DNA of 48,640 bases from Aquimarina sp. U1-2 (GTDB taxonomy: Bacteria; Bacteroidota; Bacteroidia; Flavobacteriales; Flavobacteriaceae), in the NCBI RefSeq assembly GCF_017897595.1, contig NZ_JAGKIK010000023.1, positions 1-48,640 on the forward strand, written 5' to 3'. Positions 18,600 through 27,344 of this stretch are shown piece after piece. The position numbers and the translations under genes are program-made. Every line of letters starts with the position of its first letter. Positions within the stretch are counted from its first letter, which is position 1. The notes under the pieces were generated by a model that was not told the DNA's origin, made no database searches, and saw only the letters and a program-made list of their open reading frames with translations.

Positions 18600-19964
18600 A
18601 TGCAAGACGGGAAAATCTTAGTTATCGACGACAATAAAAGTCTATTAAGTGCTCTTGAAATTTTATTGCAATTCGAATTCAAAACCGTCAATACGATTTC
18701 GAATCCTAATCAAATTTCATCATTACGCAATTTAGATACTTATGATATTGTATTGTTGGATATGAATTTTTCGGCTGGCGTTAATACCGGAAACGAAGGA
18801 CTGTTCTGGTTACGAGAAATTAAGAAAAAAGTACCTTCTATTTCTGTTATTATGATGACGGCTTATGGAGCGGTAGATCTTGCAGTAAAAGCTCTCAAAG
18901 AAGGTGCTTCTGATTTTATTTTGAAACCCTGGAATAATGACAAACTACTCGCCACTATCAATTCGGCATACCTATTACGCAAATCTCAAAATGAGGTACA
19001 AGAATTAAAGCAAAAAGAGAGTAGTCTTAAACAAGTAATTAATCAGGACGGCAATCTTATTATTGGCAACTCTAAAGCATTGATGATGGTACTCAATCTG
19101 GTACGAAAAGTGGCCAAAACTGATGTGAATGTGCTCATTACCGGTGAGAATGGTACAGGTAAAGAAGTAATCGCCAGAGAATTGCACAGATTATCTTCGC
19201 GACAAAATGAAGTGTTTATAGGGGTAGATATGGGTTCAATATCTGAAACTTTATTTGAAAGTGAATTGTTTGGACATACCAAAGGAGCTTTTACCGATGC
19301 AAAAGAGGATAGAGCCGGTAAATTTGAAGCTGCTAATAAAGGTTCTTTATTTCTAGATGAAATAGGAAATCTCTCGTTACAAACACAGGCTAAACTATTG
19401 TCTGCTATACAGAACAGAACTATAGTTCGTGTAGGTTCTAATAAAGTCATTCCCGTAGATATACGTTTAATTTGCGCCACTAATTGTAACTTAGATCAAA
19501 TGGTTACAGATGGCATTTTTAGAGAAGATTTGTTGTATCGAATTAATACCATTCATATCGAAGTACCCCCACTACGCGATAGAGAAAATGATATTCTGAT
19601 ACTTGCTGATTTCTACCTGAAAAAATACATATCAAAATACAACAAACCCGCTGTAAGAATAAATAATGCTGCCCAAGAAAAATTATTGACCTATGCATGG
19701 CCAGGTAATGTTCGAGAATTGCAACATACCATAGAAAGAGCCGTTATCTTGTCTGAAGGTAATGTGCTCAAACCTACAGACTTTCTACTAAGTAAAAATA
19801 CCGATTTGGCCTTAAGCGCCAAGCCAGAAACGCTAGACGAGATGGAGCGTATCATGATTCAAAAAGCATTAGATACGCATCAGGGAAATCATAGTGCAGC
19901 CGCTAGCCAATTAGGAATTTCTAGACAAACTTTATACAATAAAATAAAGAAATTTGAACGATAA
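18600..19964 (+). CDS. Sigma-54-dependent response regulator (NtrC type)
   Basis: The ATG at 18600 (MQDGKILVIDDN) is chosen because the receiver domain begins there; an upstream in-frame ATG at 18543 would add a hydrophobic extension. The order is: receiver domain (1-120; acidic D10/D11, phosphoacceptor D54), AAA+ domain (about 150-380; Walker A GENGTGKE, loop GAFTDA, Walker B GSLFLDEIG, arginine-finger region FREDLLYRI) and a C-terminal Fis-type helix-turn-helix (HSAAASQLGISRQTLYNKI). Phosphorylation would trigger oligomerisation and ATP-driven opening of sigma-54 promoters. Its stop codon overlaps the kinase start (TAATG), so the pair is coupled. It diverges from the efflux operon and probably activates it. 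Confidence 0.92.
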   Translation: MQDGKILVIDDNKSLLSALEILLQFEFKTVNTISNPNQISSLRNLDTYDIVLLDMNFSAGVNTGNEGLFWLREIKKKVPSISVIMMTAYGAVDLAVKALKEGASDFILKPWNNDKLLATINSAYLLRKSQNEVQELKQKESSLKQVINQDGNLIIGNSKALMMVLNLVRKVAKTDVNVLITGENGTGKEVIARELHRLSSRQNEVFIGVDMGSISETLFESELFGHTKGAFTDAKEDRAGKFEAANKGSLFLDEIGNLSLQTQAKLLSAIQNRTIVRVGSNKVIPVDIRLICATNCNLDQMVTDGIFREDLLYRINTIHIEVPPLRDRENDILILADFYLKKYISKYNKPAVRINNAAQEKLLTYAWPGNVRELQHTIERAVILSEGNVLKPTDFLLSKNTDLALSAKPETLDEMERIMIQKALDTHQGNHSAAASQLGISRQTLYNKIKKFER

Positions 19965-21316
19965 TGGCGAGTAGAAACTTTTATATTCAGAGCATTATCA
20001 GGATGATAGTACTGGCTACTACTGCGCTCTTTACAGCTTTTGTATTTTTTGCACAGCATTATATTTTAACAGGTTTTTTAGTCTTTGTCTTCATCATACA
20101 GGTTGTTTTCCTAATTACATTTGTAAACCGTAATAATAGAAAAATTGCCTTCTTTTTTAATGCTATCAAGAATGAAGATTTTACACTTAGATTTCCAGAG
20201 CATGAGAATATCAAATCGTTTAACGAATTAAATCAAAGTCTTAATACCCTGAATAGTATGATGCAAAAAGTACATCTAAAGAATCAGGAACGAGAGCAAT
20301 ACTATCGAGAAATTATTAAACAAGCCGAAATTGGAATGCTTACTTTTAATGATAAAGGGCACATTCTTTTTGCAAATCCCAAAGTTGAAAAGTTATTAAA
20401 TTATTCTCCATTACATCATATCAAACAACTCGCTCATATCGACATAAAGCTGTATGAACTATTTAAAAATATACAACCATTTGAGCAAAAGCTGTTTCAG
20501 TTAACCAACGAACGAGAAACCATACAGCTGGCTATAAAGTCTAATGAAATTTTGCTAAATAAGGAAAAGTTAAATTTGATCACTATACAAGATATCAATA
20601 CCGAATTAGACAAAAAAGAAACCGATTCGTGGATAAAATTAATACGAGTACTTACCCACGAAATCATGAATTCTGTAACACCTATCACTTCGATTTCGGC
20701 ATCTATATTAAGATATTTTAAAGATGAAAAGGGAATAGTGCTGGCCGACCAAATTGATAAAAACAAAATATACAATGCTGCCAAAGGATTAGAGGTGATC
20801 AAAAATCAGGGAAACGACTTAATGAGTTTTGTACAGTCCTATCGTAGTTTTTTAAATGTCCCAAATCCGGATAAAGAGCTTATCAAAGTAGAACCTTTGT
20901 TAGAAAAAGTAAAAGTCTTGACTAGTCAGGAGAAAGGGTTTGACTCTGTTTCGTTTGAATTGATTTTGAATATCGAAGATCTTGAAATTTATGCTGACGA
21001 AAAATTAATCACTCAAGTCTTGTTGAATCTTTCTAAAAATGCAGTTCAATCCCTTCAAAAAACTCAAAATGCCAAATTAACTTTTGTTGCAGGCCATGCC
21101 AAAGACGAAAAAAAATATATCGTCGTTAAAGATAATGGTCCCGGTATTTCACCAGAAATAATAGACAAGATTTTTATTCCATTCTACACCACCAAGAACG
21201 AGGGTACAGGTATCGGTCTTAGCCTTTCCAAACAAATTATGCATTTACATGGGGGAAATTTGAACGTCTATTCTATCCCCTATCAAGAAACTGCATTTAC
21301 ATTAATTTTTGAGTAA
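19964..21316 (+). CDS. Sensor histidine kinase, partner of the sigma-54 regulator
   Basis: This 450-residue membrane kinase has two adjacent N-terminal membrane segments (about 11-31 and 36-54) with almost no periplasmic loop, a HAMP-like linker, a PAS-like domain (about 115-210, GMLTFNDKGHILFANPKVEKLL), the phosphoacceptor box LTHEIMNSVTPI (about 234-245) and a HATPase domain with the N box NLSKNAVQSL, G1 DNGPGIS and G2 GTGIGLSLSKQI. The tiny periplasmic loop suggests that it senses a signal in the membrane or cytoplasm. Several Bacteroidota efflux loci pair such kinases with NtrC-like regulators beside TolC/HlyD genes. Gene order and the one-base overlap make the regulator its cognate partner. 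Confidence 0.9.
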   Translation: MASRNFYIQSIIRMIVLATTALFTAFVFFAQHYILTGFLVFVFIIQVVFLITFVNRNNRKIAFFFNAIKNEDFTLRFPEHENIKSFNELNQSLNTLNSMMQKVHLKNQEREQYYREIIKQAEIGMLTFNDKGHILFANPKVEKLLNYSPLHHIKQLAHIDIKLYELFKNIQPFEQKLFQLTNERETIQLAIKSNEILLNKEKLNLITIQDINTELDKKETDSWIKLIRVLTHEIMNSVTPITSISASILRYFKDEKGIVLADQIDKNKIYNAAKGLEVIKNQGNDLMSFVQSYRSFLNVPNPDKELIKVEPLLEKVKVLTSQEKGFDSVSFELILNIEDLEIYADEKLITQVLLNLSKNAVQSLQKTQNAKLTFVAGHAKDEKKYIVVKDNGPGISPEIIDKIFIPFYTTKNEGTGIGLSLSKQIMHLHGGNLNVYSIPYQETAFTLIFE

Positions 21317-21435
21317 TACCAATTCAAATGAACTACTTCAGGACAGAACTATCAATGTCTCAGAATTATGACCGCTTCGCTTTAACCCCTATTATACGAG
21401 ATGGACTTAAAATAGCATTTCGGTACATTCACCTT

Positions 21436-22881
21436 TTAGGATCTATTAACTTTCAAGATATTAAGGACTCTACGCCATAAGATATCTGAAAAAATTTCAG
21501 AATCGTCTATTCCTTCCATAATCGGAGCCAGGTTAGCAAATGTAAGATTCGCACTATTGCCACTTATATTCGTATCTTTTTCCCCGAGAAACGCCAAAGA
21601 CCACTCACCAAAAGTACGCTTGGGTTTAACGCCTTTCCAAATCAACTCTACAGTATGGTGTCGTTTATCTTTTAAGATATTATCGTATAATTTTAAAACC
21701 TCTGATTTAGTACCCTCTATGATTTGAAAGAAAACTCCAGAGTGATAGACTAACGCTCCCGTAACTGAATGATCAAGGTTATTTTCGATAGCTTCGGAAA
21801 CTAAATGCTCGACGTCATCAATAGTAGTTTCTTCTGAAGCTTTTGATTTGTAGCTCAGTTCAAAGATCATTTCTCCTGTATAGAATGAGTTCTTAAAATC
21901 AGAAGGAAGAACCCCAAAATGCTCAGTAAAGATTTTAGAAAAATAACTACGACTAGAAAAACCAACTTTATAACAAACCTCAGAGACAGTTAACTCTGTA
22001 GTTTGTAATAACTGTCGAGCGCGCTCAATACGAAGACGCTGAATCAAATTTCCTATAGTTTCGCCATATAGATAGTTACAAGCTTTCTGAAGTTTTTTAG
22101 CGTTAAGCCCCGAAATTTCAGAAAGTTGATCTACGCTGATTTTAGTGTTCATATTGTCTTTAATATGATCTCCCAGCTCGATCATTTTATTCAAATCACC
22201 TTTCGAAATTTTTACACGCCTAGATACATTTCTATACTTTTCATGATTGAGTAGCTGTGATGCCAAGGTGTTAAGTATGGCACCCTCTGTGATCAACATA
22301 CCAATTACATCTATTCTTTTATTTTTTACAAGCACCTCTGCAAATTGAGATGTTTCAGGGTTAATCTCGCCAAAAAAATTACTTTTTTGATCCAGCTCAA
22401 AGCTTAAAGCCAGATCACTCAAAGCGCCTTCCAAACGTTTCGCTTTCTTATTTCCCACTTTTTCGAATCGATCTGCACTCAAAAAAAGAATGCTAATTTG
22501 CAAATCGACTTCACTCGGCAAATAAATTTCATGTCCATCAAAATGGTTTCCTGATAAAATTACATTTTGATTCTTGGCTATTTTTTCTAAAACAGATTCA
22601 TTCTCAAATTTGTGAAAATAGTATCCTTTAACACAATAAACAAAGTATGTTGGATGATTATCAACTTCCTTTTTGGTAAACTTCAGCTCTTTTGTTAATC
22701 TTAGATTATACACTTTGGCAATTAGTCCTGAAAATATTTGGTAGGTAGAAATAAATCCTTTGCCGTGATGATTGTCAAAGGTTAACTTTGCAGAGTTGTA
22801 GTTTTCTATAAAATCAGCACCAAGGTGATTTGCCATCTGGCGTAACTGCTCAATTTCATCATTTTTTTCAATATGCAACAT
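21436..22881 (-). CDS. AraC-type transcriptional regulator fused to a C-terminal BLUF photoreceptor domain
   Basis: This 481-residue protein has three parts. Residues 1-225 form an AraC-type N-terminal region of unknown ligand. Residues 228-333 are the double helix-turn-helix (ISVDQLSEISGLNAKKLQK and the second helix around EVCYKVGFSSRSYFSKIF). Residues 338-435 match BLUF, the FAD-binding blue-light sensor. The flavin-site positions are present: Tyr344 in LSYKS, Asn367/Asn368, Gln386 in FFQIIEG, Arg407-His408 in KDKRHH, and Trp427 in EWSLAF (the usual WSMGF has Met where Leu429 is here). Light would be expected to change DNA binding. Most BLUF domains are stand-alone or fused to EAL-type outputs, so this arrangement is unusual. 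The target is unknown; hemF lies about 1.3 kb upstream of its start. Confidence 0.85.
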   Translation of the reverse strand: MLHIEKNDEIEQLRQMANHLGADFIENYNSAKLTFDNHHGKGFISTYQIFSGLIAKVYNLRLTKELKFTKKEVDNHPTYFVYCVKGYYFHKFENESVLEKIAKNQNVILSGNHFDGHEIYLPSEVDLQISILFLSADRFEKVGNKKAKRLEGALSDLALSFELDQKSNFFGEINPETSQFAEVLVKNKRIDVIGMLITEGAILNTLASQLLNHEKYRNVSRRVKISKGDLNKMIELGDHIKDNMNTKISVDQLSEISGLNAKKLQKACNYLYGETIGNLIQRLRIERARQLLQTTELTVSEVCYKVGFSSRSYFSKIFTEHFGVLPSDFKNSFYTGEMIFELSYKSKASEETTIDDVEHLVSEAIENNLDHSVTGALVYHSGVFFQIIEGTKSEVLKLYDNILKDKRHHTVELIWKGVKPKRTFGEWSLAFLGEKDTNISGNSANLTFANLAPIMEGIDDSEIFSDILWRRVLNILKVNRS

Positions 22882-23017
22882 ATTTTAACGCTTAAACATT
22901 GCAAAAATAAGGATGGTTAATAACATTATTGAAACGGATATTAACAAAATAAATCTGCTTATCAGATCATTAAAACGTGGTTTTTTAAGAATACTACTAA
23001 ATTGATTTCAATTCAAA

Positions 23018-23413
23018 CTATTTTAGCCGTAACGTTTTTAAAAGGGCTTCAAAATAATATTCCTCTTGGTGCGGAATAATGACTGTTTTATACGCGGTGT
23101 TTTGAATAACATAGTATGAAGAATCATCGGTCGAAAGACTGTCAGAATGAACATTCACAATTTTCTGAATGAAATCATTGATTAAAAGTACCTCTTCATA
23201 AGTGATTTCTCGGCGAACAGTAGGCAAATCACTTTTAAATACCAGATAATCATTTCTAAAACTTATAGATTGGCAAGTGTTTTCATTATTGTGAAATTCG
23301 AATGTAAAATCCTTAGAATCAAAGATTTTGTTAATATTTTCTACGGTAGGTGGCACTTCTCGAGCACAACTTATAAGAAAATGAAATACAAAAAGCATTA
23401 GGATAGTTCTCAT
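23018..23413 (-). CDS. Small putative lipoprotein, unknown function
   Basis: This 131-residue protein begins with a short lipoprotein signal (MRTILMLFVFHFLISC; lipobox LISC, Cys16), predicting attachment to a membrane facing the periplasm. The mature part is acidic and mixed alpha/beta, with no motif I recognise. It has a 101-base gap to the lipoprotein gene upstream, and a stem-loop lies in that gap, so the two may be separate transcription units. Confidence 0.65.
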   Translation of the reverse strand: MRTILMLFVFHFLISCAREVPPTVENINKIFDSKDFTFEFHNNENTCQSISFRNDYLVFKSDLPTVRREITYEEVLLINDFIQKIVNVHSDSLSTDDSSYYVIQNTAYKTVIIPHQEEYYFEALLKTLRLK

Positions 23414-23450
23414 AGCTCGTTTTAAAGTAATACCGAAATAAATAATAGAA

Positions 23451-23487
23451 GCCGCACTCGGATTCGATAAGTAAATCCTTACGCGGC
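23451..23487 (-). terminator. Probable intrinsic terminator
   Basis: Between the two small lipoprotein genes, GCCGC (23451-23455) pairs with GCGGC (23483-23487), and an inner GGATT pairs with AATCC. On the minus strand the stem is followed by a T-rich stretch (TTCTATTATTTATTT). It would terminate transcription of the lipoprotein gene at 23515-24129 before the next one. Confidence 0.5.
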
Positions 23488-23514
23488 ATTTTATAAGGTT
23501 GGTTTGAGGGGGTA

Positions 23515-24129
23515 TTATTTTACTGCAAGTTTCTTGATCGAATTTTCAAAATCTACATCTTCTACATTGCTTATAGATAATCCTATCCCACCGTATTTAG
23601 AGGCTACAATATATTCTGTCTGAAATTTCTTTTTCGTTTTATACGCTTTTAAATACTTTAACTTTACAACTTTAGAAGTTGGTGTAAAGAAATATCGACC
23701 ATGTATTCTTTTGTATTTTACCTTTTGATCGTTGGATTCATCTTTTAATTGATCGTTAAGGCTAGCTACCACACGTGCTGCTCTATGCTCATCTAACTTA
23801 TAGAAATCACAAGCATACACAAAAATATAGTTCTCTACGTTATCTTCATCTACAAAAATTTCGAAATCTACTTTTTTATTTTCGATTTTTTCCAATTCTT
23901 GTAACGCAACCGTTTTAAACTTCGCCTTGTCTTCTAGAAGGTTTACACGTGCTTTAAATTTTTCTGCCGTAGTTTTTGTATACCCACTTGTAAGAAGAAT
24001 CGTATTGTTTTTGAACTCAATTGTGTTCTTCTTAAATTTAGGAAATTTAGAGTTATCTGATACGCCGGTGGACAAGTATCCACAACTGGTCGCAAAGATA
24101 ACAATGCATAATAGTAGAATTTTTTTCAT
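23515..24129 (-). CDS. Putative lipoprotein, unknown function
   Basis: This 204-residue protein has a clear lipoprotein signal (MKKILLLCIVIFATSCG; lipobox ATSC, Cys16). The mature region is Lys- and Asp/Glu-rich, with a recurring beta-strand feel (KVVKLKYLKAYKTKKKFQTEY). No catalytic motif or known domain is recognised. It sits 81 bases downstream of hemF on the same strand, but a 3' stem-loop and its own leader suggest an independent unit. Confidence 0.65.
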   Translation of the reverse strand: MKKILLLCIVIFATSCGYLSTGVSDNSKFPKFKKNTIEFKNNTILLTSGYTKTTAEKFKARVNLLEDKAKFKTVALQELEKIENKKVDFEIFVDEDNVENYIFVYACDFYKLDEHRAARVVASLNDQLKDESNDQKVKYKRIHGRYFFTPTSKVVKLKYLKAYKTKKKFQTEYIVASKYGGIGLSISNVEDVDFENSIKKLAVK

Positions 24130-24210
24130 AGGGCCATTGTGTTAATTATTTATGTTACAGTACTATAAATTTATTGTAACAGCCCTGCAATATAGTAAAA
24201 ATAAATCACA

Positions 24211-25113
24211 TTATAGCCATTCAACCGATTTTTTGAGCACTTTAACTAGTTTTTCTTCTTCACTATCCGGTTCTGGGTGATGATCATATTGCCACTGCAC
24301 ATGAGGCGGAAGGCTCATCAGTATGCTCTCGATTCTACCATTGGTTCTCAAACCGAATAATGTTCCTTTATCATGAACCAGATTAAACTCTACATAACGA
24401 CCACGACGAATTTCTTGCCAATTTCTTTGTTTTTTTGTGTATGAACTATCTTTTCTTCTCGTTACTATAGGTATATAGGCCTCTAGAAAACTATTTCCGA
24501 CATCGCTAACAAATGAATACCAGTCTTGCATCGACATCTCGTTTGATGCTTTGCAATAATCAAAAAATAAACCACCTATTCCCCTGGCTTCCTCGCGATG
24601 CGTGTTATAAAAGTATTCGTCACATTTTTTCTTATATGTCGTGTAAAATTCGGGGTGATGGGCATCACAGGCGTTTTTACAAATTTGATGAAAATGTTTT
24701 GCGTCTTCTTCAAAAAGATAATATGGGGTAAGATCTTGTCCGCCGCCAAACCAACTGTCTACTACGCTTCCATTTTTGTCGTACATCTCGAAATATCTCC
24801 AATTGGCATGTACAGTAGGAACAAAAGGGTTTTTGGGATGTAGCACCAACGATAATCCGCAGGCAAAAAAGTCCAAATCCCCTACCTTAAAATAGTGTTG
24901 CATTGCTTTTGGAAGCGCCCCGTGTACCGCAGAAATATTTACCCCACCTTTTTCGAATACCGCTCCGTTCTCGATTACTCTGGTTCTTCCGCCGCCACCT
25001 TCAGGTCTTTTCCAAATGTCTTCTTTGAAGGTGGTTTTACCATCAATTTCTTCAATTTTTGAAGTGATGGTATCTTGTAATTCTTGTATGTATTTGTAGA
25101 ATACCTCTTTCAT
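24211..25113 (-). CDS. hemF: Oxygen-dependent coproporphyrinogen III oxidase
   Basis: HemF carries out the O2-dependent oxidative decarboxylation of coproporphyrinogen III to protoporphyrinogen IX in the cytoplasm. The 300-residue length and conserved blocks fit the family: WKRPEGGGGRTRV near the N-terminus, GVNISAVHGALP, HANWRYFEMY, WFGGGQDLTPYYL, ARGIGGLFFDY, the basic RRGRYVEFNLVHDKGT block and ESILMSLPP. It is the last haem gene of the minus-strand run that begins with hemA and follows the EI24-like gene by 21 bases. Its product feeds HemJ (47006-47557). Using the O2-dependent enzyme fits an aerobic lifestyle. Confidence 0.96.
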   Translation of the reverse strand: MKEVFYKYIQELQDTITSKIEEIDGKTTFKEDIWKRPEGGGGRTRVIENGAVFEKGGVNISAVHGALPKAMQHYFKVGDLDFFACGLSLVLHPKNPFVPTVHANWRYFEMYDKNGSVVDSWFGGGQDLTPYYLFEEDAKHFHQICKNACDAHHPEFYTTYKKKCDEYFYNTHREEARGIGGLFFDYCKASNEMSMQDWYSFVSDVGNSFLEAYIPIVTRRKDSSYTKKQRNWQEIRRGRYVEFNLVHDKGTLFGLRTNGRIESILMSLPPHVQWQYDHHPEPDSEEEKLVKVLKKSVEWL

Positions 25114-25134
25114 ACGTTACAGTGTAAGTAATAG

Positions 25135-25923
25135 TTAGTGTAGCTTTTGTGATTCAGTTTGAACTATCGAATTAGGCGTTGTAATTACCTGTTCTTTGCG
25201 TAATACGTTCACCGTTTCGGTAGATGCGGCTACTACCGCTATGGGTAAAGTAATAATAAAACCAATTACAGGTATAAAAAGCATAAGAACAAATACCATT
25301 CCGTTACCTATAGCTGTACCTCGGTGTTTTTTAACAAATTGAACACTTTCCTTATAGTTAAAATAACGTTCCATCGTGTAATCCATATTACCAAAACCAA
25401 CATAATAGGCTTGAACCAAAAAAATAAGAAAAGTTCCCAAAATCCCAATTACCGGTATAAAGCTCAGAATTAAAAGCGGAATCATATATAACAATTCTTT
25501 AATCAAATTGCGTGAGTTGATACGAATACCCCGTAATAACTGTTTGACGAATGATGATTTTGACCTGGTATCCACTACGCCGAGAAGATATTTTTCAATT
25601 TTTTCTGAGACCGGACTCATAAATGGAGCCGATAATGCCATGACGATATGCTTATAAAGGATCAACCCCAATACAAAGATAACGAGACCTCCAAAAAAAG
25701 TGCTTATCGTGGCAAAGGTTTCAGATCCCCACTCCCAGACCCATAGTTTCGCGACAATTTGCCCAATGGTATCTGAAAACGTATAGGCCAAAGCCATGAA
25801 GGTACATCCGGCAACTACACTAATCAGTATCGGAATCGCAAAATATTTCCATAATTTCAGTTTAGAAATAAGGGAAAAGGTTCCTAAATAAGCTTTGATA
25901 GCATTATATATAGCAGCAAGCAT
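25135..25923 (-). CDS. EI24/CysZ-like integral membrane protein
   Basis: This 262-residue protein has an amphipathic N-terminus, then four or more hydrophobic segments (about 25-50, 72-92, 142-170 and 200-228) and a short hydrophilic tail. Hydrophobic-segment pattern and motifs such as FVPVIGFI and PVIGILGTFLIFLVQAYYVGFGNMDY fit the EI24 (etoposide-induced 2.4/CysZ-like) family. CysZ in enterobacteria is a sulfate transporter, but the flavobacterial members next to haem genes have no demonstrated substrate. It lies 21 bases upstream of hemF and is probably co-transcribed with it. Confidence 0.75.
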   Translation of the reverse strand: MLAAIYNAIKAYLGTFSLISKLKLWKYFAIPILISVVAGCTFMALAYTFSDTIGQIVAKLWVWEWGSETFATISTFFGGLVIFVLGLILYKHIVMALSAPFMSPVSEKIEKYLLGVVDTRSKSSFVKQLLRGIRINSRNLIKELLYMIPLLILSFIPVIGILGTFLIFLVQAYYVGFGNMDYTMERYFNYKESVQFVKKHRGTAIGNGMVFVLMLFIPVIGFIITLPIAVVAASTETVNVLRKEQVITTPNSIVQTESQKLH

Positions 25924-25984
25924 GTATATTCTTGATTATAGGATTACTAATATCGTTAAACGGCAATTTTTTAGCTTCAAAAGA

Positions 25985-27340
25985 TTATACTGCAATATCT
26001 TCTTCTAAAACCTCACCTTCCTCATTAGTTATACTTTTAGACCATATGGCGAGACCAAACGTAAGTACACCCAACCTACCGATAAACATAAGTATGATGA
26101 TTACAGATTTTCCTAGTACAGAAAGATCACCGGTGATTCCGGTACTTAAACCAACAGTTCCCAGGGCTGAAGCCACTTCAAACAAAATTCGTTCAAACTC
26201 AAACGATTCTGAAAATGTAAGCACAAAAGTACCTACAAAGATAATAGTCGTATAAAATATAAAAGACGAGGTAGCTATATAGAGCCGTTCAAAAGGGATT
26301 GTTCTACCTAAAAAGGTAATCTTTTTACTTCCTCTAATTCTGCTTTTCATGATAGAAAAAACTGCAGTAAGGGTGGTAATTTTCATTCCGCCGGCGGTAC
26401 CAGAAGGAGATGCTCCTATGTACATTAAAAAAGTAGTAACTAAGAGCATTGGGAGCATAAAACTTCCAAAATCTACCGTATTAAAGCCAACCGTGGTCAT
26501 GGCTGTCATAGATTGAAAAAATGCTGCTAGAAATCGTTCTTTGCCTGATAATTGAGAGACTGTGGGTTCTACAAAATAAAAAAAGCAAAAGCCAAAACTT
26601 AATAAAAGCAGAAAACCGATGAAAATAATTTTAGTCGTAAAGCTTAATTGATGACTCTTTCTTTTAACCCATAGCATGAAATCGGTGACAACAATAAATC
26701 CAAGAGATCCGCCAATAGCCAAAAATGAAATGATAAAATTAATAAAAGAATTATCTACATATTCAGTAAATCCGGAATTAAAAAGACTAAACCCTGCCGT
26801 GCAAAATGCACTAATGCTATGAAATAAAGATATCCAAATAGCCTCAGAAAAAGATTTCCCTTCTTGCATAAAAGCAATTAAAAACAAAACGGTACCTATA
26901 ACTTCCATAGTTACTGTAAAAAGAATCACAGATTTTAAAAAATCTTTAATTTTGATGGTTACCGGTAATGTAAATTCTGAAGTTAATAGACTTTTATGCC
27001 AATGTGTTATTCTTCTCGTAGTAGACAAGATCATAAATGTAGTAAACGTAAGATACCCAATGCCTCCCAACTGAAAAAGAATCATAACCACTAATTGCCC
27101 GCCAAAATTATAGGTATCAAAAACGCTAATAGTCACTAATCCCGTTGTAGAAACAGCTGATGTAGCGATAAACAAATGATCTAGAAACGAGGCAGATTGT
27201 TTTTGCAACCACGGAAGGCTTAAAAGGATAAATCCCCCCAAAACGTAGGTTAAAAAACCGTAAAACAAGTTTTGTTGTGGTGACCAACTTCGTTTTAATA
27301 AAACGTATTTCTTATTTAAATTGCTAAATACTTTTTTCAT
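25985..27340 (-). CDS. TrkH/KtrB-family potassium uptake protein
   Basis: This 451-residue transporter has the four-fold M1-P-M2 plan. The selectivity-loop motifs can be seen in order: STTGLVT (64-70), CTAGFSLF (180-187), TTVGFNT and GTVGLSTG near the C-terminus. These loops define the K+ (sometimes Na+) uptake channels of the Trk/Ktr/HKT superfamily. At 451 residues it is closer in size to KtrB than to TrkH of enterobacteria. No TrkA/KtrA regulatory subunit gene is in the window, so the partner must be elsewhere. It sits between the EI24-like gene and the broken DUF6973 gene, inside the haem run. Confidence 0.9.
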   Translation of the reverse strand: MKKVFSNLNKKYVLLKRSWSPQQNLFYGFLTYVLGGFILLSLPWLQKQSASFLDHLFIATSAVSTTGLVTISVFDTYNFGGQLVVMILFQLGGIGYLTFTTFMILSTTRRITHWHKSLLTSEFTLPVTIKIKDFLKSVILFTVTMEVIGTVLFLIAFMQEGKSFSEAIWISLFHSISAFCTAGFSLFNSGFTEYVDNSFINFIISFLAIGGSLGFIVVTDFMLWVKRKSHQLSFTTKIIFIGFLLLLSFGFCFFYFVEPTVSQLSGKERFLAAFFQSMTAMTTVGFNTVDFGSFMLPMLLVTTFLMYIGASPSGTAGGMKITTLTAVFSIMKSRIRGSKKITFLGRTIPFERLYIATSSFIFYTTIIFVGTFVLTFSESFEFERILFEVASALGTVGLSTGITGDLSVLGKSVIIILMFIGRLGVLTFGLAIWSKSITNEEGEVLEEDIAV

Positions 27341-27344
27341 TATA

